Positions 14,282 to 20,009 of a DNA stretch of 20,009 nucleotides are shown here, in pieces. How positions within the stretch are numbered: the first letter of the stretch is position 1; the number at the start of each line of letters is the position of its first letter. The DNA is from Dyadobacter subterraneus (GTDB lineage: Bacteria; Bacteroidota; Bacteroidia; Cytophagales; Spirosomataceae): the NCBI RefSeq assembly GCF_015221875.1, contig NZ_JACYGY010000004.1:1-20009 (forward strand), in the 5' to 3' direction. Made by a program: the position numbers and the translations under genes. The notes beneath the pieces were generated by a model. The model saw only the letters and a program-made list of their open reading frames with translations. It ran no database searches and was not told where the DNA came from.

Positions 14282-15696
14282 AACCTGAACATAAATATCT
14301 TATTACCATCATTTTCATCCTTGGACTGCAAATAATGCAATCCTGTAAAATATCAAAGGATCTTCCTATTACAAGCAATATTATCCCAAAAAACTATTTG
14401 GACAGGAAGGATGACACTGTTTCGATAGCGAAAATTCCCTGGAAGATTTTTTTTAAAGATCCGATTTTAAATCACTTGTTGCAGGAAGGGATCGCAAACA
14501 ATAACGATTTGGCAGTCGCAGTTAAAAATATTGAAACAGCAGCACAGGTTGTTTCACAAGTGAAATTAGGTAATTACCCTGCTATTGCCCTGCAAATATC
14601 CGCCAATTTAAATCGGCCATCAGAGAATAGTCTTAACGGATTGACTTTAAATAAATTTCTGCAAACCAGCCATATTGAAGACTACACTGCGGCACCCGTG
14701 ATTTCCTGGGAGGCTGACCTTTGGGGGAAAATAAAAAGTCAGAAGGCCATTGCATTGGCCTCTTATCTTCAAACCGAAGAAGCAAAAAAGGTTATCCAAA
14801 CTAAAATTGTGAGTGACATTGCCCATGGCTACTACAATCTGATCACATTGGACGCTCAATTAGAGGTCGCAAAAAAGAATGTTCTTCTGTCTGATAGTGC
14901 GCTCAAAATTATAGTTCTTCAATTTCAGTCGGGACTGACCACGTCTCTTGCTGTTCAACAGGCAAGTGCGCAGAAAATGGTAGCAGTCGGTTTAATTCCC
15001 CAATTTGAAAAACAAATTGTTATTCAAGAAAACGGCCTAAACATCCTTATCGGCAAAAATCCGGGCCCTGTAAAACGAAGCAGAAATTTAGAAGATCTTA
15101 AAGCTCCGGATTCTCTGGATGCCGGATTGCCTTCTGAGTTATTAAGTAGACGTCCTGATGTTAAACTATCTGAATTAGCACTCTCAAAAGCAAATGCGGA
15201 TGTAGGATTTAAGAAAGCAAACCTGTATCCTTCATTAAAAATTTCTGCCCAAGGTGGTATAAATGCATTTAAGGTAAGCAATTGGTTTAACATTCCAGCT
15301 TCTCTATTTGGTACGGTAGCAGGAGGTATTACCCAGCCTATATTTCAGCAGAGGGCACTTAAAACTCAGTATGAGATTGCCAACATTAACCGTCAACAGG
15401 CAGTAATTCATTTCCGACAGTCTATTCTTGTTGCTGTTTCTGAGGTAACAGATGCATTGATTAGCTTAGAGAAAACCAAAGAACAAGAAAAAAGCGCTAG
15501 CCAGCGGACAAAAACCTTACAAGAAGCAACTCAAAATTCCAGATTACTATTTCAAAATGGAATGGCTAATTATTTAGAAGTAATTACAGCGCAAAACAAT
15601 GTATTACAAACTGAAATCGAACTTGTGTCTATAAAAAAATTACAGCTAGATGCATCAGTTGACCTTTACAGGTCCCTGGGAGGCGGATGGCAATAG
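14278..15696 (+). CDS. Outer-membrane efflux channel, NodT/OprM-type lipoprotein
   Basis: A 472-residue outer-membrane factor of the tripartite RND system. The signal peptide has a lipobox IMQSC with acylated Cys23, as in OprM-type channels. Two repeated OEP domains are visible. The first runs about 60-250 (DPILNHLLQEGIANNNDLAVAV, ISWEADLWGKIKSQKA) and the second starts with SELLSRRPDVKLSELAL and continues through KANLYPSLKISAQGG to NYLEVITAQNNVLQTEIEL. It overlaps the pump gene by 4 bp and is the last gene of the operon. Confidence 0.93.
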   Translation: MKPEHKYLITIIFILGLQIMQSCKISKDLPITSNIIPKNYLDRKDDTVSIAKIPWKIFFKDPILNHLLQEGIANNNDLAVAVKNIETAAQVVSQVKLGNYPAIALQISANLNRPSENSLNGLTLNKFLQTSHIEDYTAAPVISWEADLWGKIKSQKAIALASYLQTEEAKKVIQTKIVSDIAHGYYNLITLDAQLEVAKKNVLLSDSALKIIVLQFQSGLTTSLAVQQASAQKMVAVGLIPQFEKQIVIQENGLNILIGKNPGPVKRSRNLEDLKAPDSLDAGLPSELLSRRPDVKLSELALSKANADVGFKKANLYPSLKISAQGGINAFKVSNWFNIPASLFGTVAGGITQPIFQQRALKTQYEIANINRQQAVIHFRQSILVAVSEVTDALISLEKTKEQEKSASQRTKTLQEATQNSRLLFQNGMANYLEVITAQNNVLQTEIELVSIKKLQLDASVDLYRSLGGGWQ

Positions 15697-15704
15697 ACAA
15701 AAAA

Positions 15705-15737
15705 CGGCATACCTTTTGACATAGTTGGGGTATGCCG
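15705..15737. promoter_or_regulatory. 9-bp inverted repeat between the efflux operon and second TetR gene
   Basis: CGGCATACC (15705-15713) and GGTATGCCG (15729-15737) are perfect complements with a 15-nt spacer. It starts 8 nt after the channel gene's stop codon. There is no T-run after it, so it is a poor intrinsic terminator; it could be an mRNA-stabilising hairpin or an operator for the TetR protein encoded 45 bp downstream. Confidence 0.55.
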
Positions 15738-15782
15738 GTAAACATCGAGAACTGAATCCAATTAAATCCATTATAATCATCC

Positions 15783-16343
15783 ATGGAGAAAAAAAAACAA
15801 ATTATTGAATGCGCTATGAAGCTCCTGATAAAAAATGGACCGCAGGCAGCGCCAATGTCAGCTATATCTAAAGAAGCCGGAGTTGGCATGGGAACTATTT
15901 ACAATTATTTCGTGACCAAAGAAGACTTGATCAATCAAATATATGTTTTCATAAAGAGTGATCAAGTAAAGAATATCCAACACCCTTTATCACATCTGCC
16001 AATCAAACACCAATTTGACATATACTATGAAAGCTTGATTCAATATTTCGTTGACAATCCGTTATACTTTCAGTATTTGGACCAGTTTCACAATGCACCA
16101 GTTTTAACTGAAAAAACTCGTAAGCATGGGAATAAGTCTATGTCTTTTATCAATGACTTACTCATATGCGGACAAGAACAAGGACTCATCAAACCTATCG
16201 GCGTTAAAGAAATGATTCAATTTCTAAATGGAGGATTAATGAGCTTCGTAAGATGGATCCATTATAAAAATATTCAGTTAAACCGTATGCTGATTACTAA
16301 TCAACTACAAATTGCTTGGGACGCGGTTAAAATTAATGTATAA
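15783..16343 (+). CDS. TetR/AcrR-family regulator, second copy
   Basis: A 186-residue protein, unrelated in detail to the first TetR here. The helix-turn-helix at residues about 25-43 reads MSAISKEAGVGMGTIYNYF, a canonical TetR recognition region, followed by VTKEDLINQIYVF. The C-terminal ligand domain resembles those of AcrR-like regulators (QYFVDNPLYFQYLDQFHN). It lies 86 nt after the efflux operon and directly abuts the downstream M20-like gene (TAA immediately followed by ATG), so the two are almost surely co-transcribed. It may control the efflux operon or the M20-like gene; target and ligand are unknown. Confidence 0.9.
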   Translation: MEKKKQIIECAMKLLIKNGPQAAPMSAISKEAGVGMGTIYNYFVTKEDLINQIYVFIKSDQVKNIQHPLSHLPIKHQFDIYYESLIQYFVDNPLYFQYLDQFHNAPVLTEKTRKHGNKSMSFINDLLICGQEQGLIKPIGVKEMIQFLNGGLMSFVRWIHYKNIQLNRMLITNQLQIAWDAVKINV

Positions 16344-17120
16344 ATGGATAATGAATTAATGAATGATCTGGCTGAAACGCACAGAGAGCTCAATCTCGTG
16401 CCTGAGCTTGCATTCGATGAGTTTGAGACATCCGAGCTGATAGCAAGCCACTTAAATTTCCTTTCAATTCCATTTCAACTTGTTAATAACACTACGATAA
16501 TTGCTACCTTGAAAAAAGGAGAAGGACCGGAAATAATTTTAAACGCCTACATAGATGCGCAGCCAATATCGACATTTCCAACACAAGATCATGGTTCACT
16601 CAGACAGAAGGCAAACCATAATCAGGGGCATGACTTTCAAATAACAATGCTGATTGGCGCAGCATATAATTTAAAAAACAATGCGTTTCAAGGTACAATA
16701 AAATTCATTTTTCAAACTCACGAAAAACAAACACCTACTAAATCGTTGCAAATGCCACATTGTGGAAACATTAAAGCAATGATAACTCTTCACATGGAGC
16801 CACTTCTAAAAGAGGGTAAACTGGCTTTTTTAGATCAAAACAAAACTCTGATAAAAAAAAGTTTAATTTCACTAATAGCAAGGATTTGGGGGAATGATAT
16901 CATCACGGACTTTACCTTATCAAATACCATTATACCTACAACAAAACTCAGATCTAACATAAACACGATAGACTACTTGTTTGGGACAAAAAATTCTCAT
17001 TTCCAAATCCAAGGATATAATTCTCCGGAGGAAAAAACTAACATTAAAGAATGCATCAGAAGAGGATCCGAACTGCTAACCATGTCAGCTTTGCACCTGA
17101 TAACAGAAAAAACCTATTAA
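16344..17120 (+). pseudogene. Shortened, metal-site-degenerate M20-type amidohydrolase
   Basis: 258 codons against about 390 in M20D amidohydrolases (hippurate-hydrolase type). The N-terminal catalytic-domain pattern is recognisable: HRELNLVPELAFDEFETS, then NAYIDAQP in place of RADMDALP. NQGHD at 93-97 replaces ACGHD, so the family's Cys ligand is lost, and the later GHT His is gone as well. FQTHEK at 123-128 replaces FQPAEE, so the second Glu is Lys. LHMEP is at 149-153. Most of the lid domain is deleted, and a short end with GYNSPEEK...GSELLTMSALHLI resembles the family C-terminus. It is unlikely to hydrolyse anything. It begins with no gap after the TetR gene. It may be a decayed enzyme, or a ligand-binding derivative; the open frame is intact, so translation is possible. 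Confidence 0.6.
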
Positions 17121-17744
17121 CTATTCAAATGGCCCCAGAAAAGAGCTTAACGACATTGGTCTATGGTTTCAACTATCTACTTGGACCAAAAGTAAAATTG
17201 AGTTAAATAATGGAACTTTCACTTCTTAAAACTCCTCTACGTACGGCATAAGTTACTCAATAACTAGATTTTTGGACTGAGAGATAATTTTTTTATATGG
17301 ATTCTCAAAAAAATTGTGCATTAACTAACTCCATCAACTACATATCCCGGTCATGTCATACTTTATATACAAGCATGAATTCTGGCTTTAGGCCAATAGC
17401 GTTTAATTAGTCAGTAGTAAAATAGCATTCATCAAGGATCTATATTGCCACCAACAATTAGAACAGGATTTTTTGAATATACCTGCTTGCTAAATATTCC
17501 GGGTTCCGGCTTAACATTCCAGCAATCGCAATTTGTGGGATGAAAATTTGAAACTTACCTTTCACACGAATACGATCCATTTGAAATCCGTTTCAAAATT
17601 CCAAAGAGCGTTCGTTCTGCAGAATGCCGTTTGTTTTTTTGAACACATCCGAGCAGAATAAAATTATTAAGTGCAATCCCTGGAACAGTTCAGTCACATT
17701 AAAAATGAACTGGTTTGCCAAACCGGTATTTTAAGTTATTATTT
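17121..17744. other. Intergenic stretch without a clear gene
   Basis: About 620 bp of AT-rich sequence. On the minus strand, around 17450-17600, two overlapping short frames look faintly coding (one has NPVLIVGGNIDP, reminiscent of the C-terminal strand of alpha/beta hydrolases), but both are interrupted, so at most a decayed fragment is present. A short hairpin-forming GGTTTGCCAAACC lies at about 17711-17723. No promoter or RNA gene was recognised. Confidence 0.4.
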
Positions 17745-17801
17745 GTATGCGTCCGATAAAACCATATTTTAACAGATCCGCATAGTTCGTAATCTTGTTT
17801 C

Positions 17802-18110
17802 TTGAAAAATGAGACAGAAAAAATGCGTGAACTGTACGATCAGTGGCAGGCGCAAGGCATAAGCAAACAGGCTTTTTGCAATCGGAATGGTATGGGATAC
17901 CATAAATTCAATTACTGGGTTAAAAAATTCCGCCGCGAGAATGTCTCCACTGCGGCACCGCCCCGTGGGTTCAGTCAGATAGCGGTTCAACAACCAGATT
18001 TAATTGAGCAAAAGCAACAGGCGCTGGCAGCCATTACTTTTCCATCCGGAGCGCGTATAGAGCTGTTCGGAATTCTTGACGCTTCATTTATCAAGAAGCT
18101 AATTCTTTAA
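17802..18110 (+). CDS. tnpA: IS66 TnpA (orfA)
   Basis: A 102-residue IS66 accessory protein with an N-terminal helix-turn-helix (MRELYDQWQAQGISKQAFCNRNGMGYHKFNYWVKKFR, split over residues 8-44) and a less conserved C-terminal part (ITFPSGARIEL). Start is TTG 17802; the corresponding codon in the left copy is ATG, so this copy has a weaker start. It ends 1 nt before tnpB. Confidence 0.85.
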   Translation: MKNETEKMRELYDQWQAQGISKQAFCNRNGMGYHKFNYWVKKFRRENVSTAAPPRGFSQIAVQQPDLIEQKQQALAAITFPSGARIELFGILDASFIKKLIL

Positions 18111-18111
18111 T

Positions 18112-18453
18112 ATGCTCGCTTTATCTCACAGCTGCCGGTACTTTCTGTATCGGAGCCCAACGGACATGCGGTATGGTATTTACAGTTTGGCTGGACTGGT
18201 CCGCAATGAACTGGGCTTTGATCCGTCAAGCGGTGATGTTTTCGTTTTTCTGGGTAAACGGCTTAATCAGATCCGGCTCTTACAATGGGATCGGGACGGT
18301 TTTGCGATGTAAATCAAAAAGCTGGAACAAGGCACTTTCGAATGGCCAAAGGGCGAAGATATATCCATCACCAGCCAGCAGTTAACACTTCTTCTGCAAG
18401 GTGTAATGCTGGATTCGGTTCGCCTTAGAAAACGATACCAACGGGTGAATTAG
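18112..18453 (+). pseudogene. tnpB: IS66 TnpB (orf2), internal stop
   Basis: TnpB of IS66 is a small protein of about 115 residues that is essential for transposition. Here the N-terminal half is canonical (SPTDMRYGIYSLAGLVRNELGFDPSSGDVFVFLGKR, LLQWDRDGFAM). A TAA at 18310-18312 stands where Tyr or Trp is expected. The same frame then continues with IKKLEQGTFEWP and ends at a normal stop at 18451-18453. One base change (TAT or TAC to TAA) would explain it. Confidence 0.85.
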
Positions 18454-18533
18454 GTCAATAAATCAGGCATAAAAAATCATAAAAAGTGCCTCATAAGGTT
18501 GTATAGCTAGTTTTTATACCTTATCTACGGATA

Positions 18534-19888
18534 ATGGAAGATGCAGCGACGGACTATAAATTACTCTATGAGCGGACACTTGCCGCACATAAAAAGTCGC
18601 TGGAATTAATATCCGAAAAGGATCAGCAGATCCAGACCCTGAACTTTGAGCTTGATAAATACAAGCGGTATATATTCGGTAAAAAGAATGAGAAGTTAGC
18701 CAGCTTACATACGGACGTAAATCAGATCATACTGTTTGAATTGGGAACAGGCTATCCGCAGCAAGAAGAACTCTCCGAGCAGGCTGCTGACTTTGCCAAG
18801 GAAAAAGCTCCTGCAAAAAAACGTGAAAAAGGCACGGGGAGAATGATGCTTCCTGAGAACCTACGCCGTGAAATCATCATTATTGAACCCACAGAAGATG
18901 TTACCGGCTGCACCATAATCGGAGAAGAGGTCACTGAAGTGTTGGATATGATTCCTGCTGAGTTCTATGTGAAGCGATATGTCCGTTACAAATATGCCCG
19001 TGCTAATGGCGAGGGCATTATAACAGCATCACTTCCGGACCGCGTGATCGAAAAAGGTATCCCTTCTGAAGCAGTCATCGCCCAAATGGTTGTAGATAAG
19101 TATGTATTCGGCCTTCCGCTCCATCGCCAGATTGATCGGGCGGCGATCCGTAAATACAGACGGTTAGGAGTAAATGTTCCTGCTTCTACCGCTTCCGACT
19201 GGATCATGAGGGGATGGCAGCATCTGGCTCCATTATGGGAGTTATTAAAACTTCTGGTTCTCAATCAAAAATATTTACAAGCCGATGAAAGCCCACTAAA
19301 AGTGCTTGACAGAGACCATAAAAATGGTATCCATCAAGGCTATATGTGGATATATAATGCCCCTTGTGATAAGCTGACGCTATTTGATTACCGGAAAGGC
19401 CGCGACCAAAGCGGCCCTAAACAAATGCTGGAAGGCTATGCTGGCATACTGCAAGTGGACGGTTATTCCGTGTACGAAAAGCTTTTTGGTAATCACCCTG
19501 ACATTCTTTTGGTCTACTGTATGGCCCATTCCCGCCGCAAATTCGTGGACGCTCTTAACTATGATAAAGAAAGGTCTACTTACGTGCTTGAACGCATGCG
19601 GGTACTCTATGCTCTCGAGCAGCAAATGCGGGAAGAAAAATTGGATTGGGAACAAAAAACAAAATTGAGACAGGAAAAATCGGCTCCGGTTCTTTTGGAA
19701 TTAAAGGAGTGGATGACAGAGCAGCTTCCGATGATAATCCCGCGCGGCGGCCGCCCAAAAGTCCTCTTGGTCAGGCTATAGCCTACACTTTACCCCGCTG
19801 GGAAGGACTGACTGCGTACGCATTGCACGGACAAATTGAGATTGATAATAACCTCGCTGAGAATGTAATTAGACCCCTTGCGATTGGT
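18534..19888 (+). pseudogene. tnpC: IS66 TnpC transposase, frameshifted and truncated
   Basis: The large IS66 transposase. An N-terminal coiled-coil and leucine-zipper region (residues about 20-50, ISEKDQQIQTLNFELDKYKR, FGKKNEKL) is followed by a zinc-finger-like linker region and the DDE core: first Asp in LQADESPLKVL, second Asp in LQVDGYSVYEKL. A GC-rich insertion at 19741 shifts the frame, so translation stops at 19781. In the other frame the sequence continues with KSPLGQAIAYTLPRW and the catalytic Glu motif IEIDNNLAENVIRPLAIG up to 19888, where the element is cut. The normal continuation (RKNYLF...) is missing. Confidence 0.87.
19741..19753 (-). repeat. GC-rich mini-insertion D (inverted)
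   Basis: Minus-strand CGGCCGCCGCGCG, flanked by C on both sides of the plus strand (19740, 19754). Removing 14 bases restores the IS66 motif LPMIIPKSPLGQA. Same core as A, B and C but in the opposite orientation relative to the transposase gene. Confidence 0.72.
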
Positions 19889-20009
19889 TATGCATAGTTA
19901 AAGATTATGTAAAGTAAGCATATAAAAGTTGCTTCCAGGCTTACCGGAAGACGAAAGTACTTTACATAATAATACGTTGTTTTAGTGATTGCGATGTTGC
20001 AATCACTAA
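19889..20009. mobile_element. End of an unidentified element inserted in IS66
   Basis: From about 19889 the sequence no longer matches IS66. It contains a 13-bp perfect inverted repeat ATTATGTAAAGTA (19904-19916) / TACTTTACATAAT (19958-19970), with an inner CTTCC/GGAAG pair (19932-19936, 19946-19950), then an 11-bp stem. The half-site TTATGTAAAGT resembles Xer/tyrosine-recombinase arm sequences. The element continues outside the window, so its type is unknown. Confidence 0.5.
19982..20009. other. 11-bp inverted repeat at the window end
   Basis: TTAGTGATTGC and GCAATCACTAA are perfect complements around GATGTT. It may be a terminator stem of a gene outside the window or part of the end structure of the inserted element; the window ends exactly at the last base of the stem. 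Confidence 0.55.

Larger units (their letters stand above)
17745..19888 (+). mobile_element. IS66-family element, right copy, 3'-truncated
   Basis: The element begins GTATGC at 17745 (shared with the left copy at 134) and carries the typical IS66 trio tnpA-tnpB-tnpC. It ends abruptly at about 19888, inside tnpC just after VIRPLAIG, where unrelated sequence with inverted repeats begins. It is non-functional: TTG start in tnpA, nonsense codon in tnpB, GC-rich insertion and truncation in tnpC. It faces away from the left copy, so the two are in inverted orientation with their 5' ends inward. Confidence 0.85.

Noticed and set aside
17448..17600. Alpha/beta hydrolase fragment on the minus strand
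   Set aside because: Only a dozen residues (NPVLIVGGNIDP) are suggestive, and a competing overlapping frame is equally open; too weak to call a gene.
17930..17970. Possible sixth GC-rich insertion in IS66 tnpA
   Set aside because: The GC-rich codons fit a continuous TnpA frame, without the CGGnCGCCGCGCG core or a one-base flank duplication.

Overview
The window looks like an accessory region of a Bacteroidota chromosome (Sphingobacteriaceae/Cytophagales-like; genus not resolved). The reasons are low GC in most genes, starts without Shine-Dalgarno sequences, a TAnnTTTG -7 promoter element, a Bacteroidota-type Crp/Fnr regulator, and IS3, IS66 and two-copy IS110 elements. It is bounded by two IS66-family copies whose 5' ends face each other (1-134, minus; 17745-19888, plus). 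They enclose about 17.6 kb, so a composite-transposon history is possible but unproven.

Left part (135-4224): a minus-strand array of small genes resembling polymorphic-toxin immunity or orphan accessory genes: an RraB-like protein, a membrane-anchored DUF5412-like protein, a small acidic protein and a lipoprotein. A 14-bp repeat (plus strand TCGTTTTTTGAGAC) occurs six times, one copy upstream of each gene plus extra copies in gene-free stretches, as if each gene were a cassette. One copy is split exactly by an IS110-family element (1399-2811). The non-coding RNA region of that element holds guide-like segments matching both halves of the repeat.

Middle left (4225-7010): an IS3-family (IS150-like) element inserted in a decaying ORF and itself interrupted by a second IS110 element (5072-6529). 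The guide-like segments of this second IS110 match its own two flanks, which are ends of a 56-bp direct duplication. Transposase genes of the IS3, the second IS110 and the right IS66 carry five short all-GC or nearly all-GC insertions (13-15 bp core, one-base flanking repeat). Four share the core CGGnCGCCGCGCG, and most break the reading frame. I know of no named element like this.

Centre (7315-17120): intact cargo. It contains a Crp/Fnr-type regulator, a short-chain dehydrogenase behind a perfect CRP-like palindrome, and a TetR regulator followed by a complete tripartite RND efflux operon (lipoprotein adaptor, HAE1 pump, NodT-type outer-membrane factor). A second TetR gene directly abuts a shortened M20-type amidohydrolase that has lost metal ligands. 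The regulators probably control efflux expression; this is inferred from position.

Right end (17745-20009): the second IS66 copy has a nonsense codon in tnpB and a GC-rich insertion in tnpC. It is cut short at about 19888 by the end of another element carrying nested inverted repeats that resemble tyrosine-recombinase half-sites. Every reasonably complete transposase gene in the window is broken, while the cargo genes look intact.
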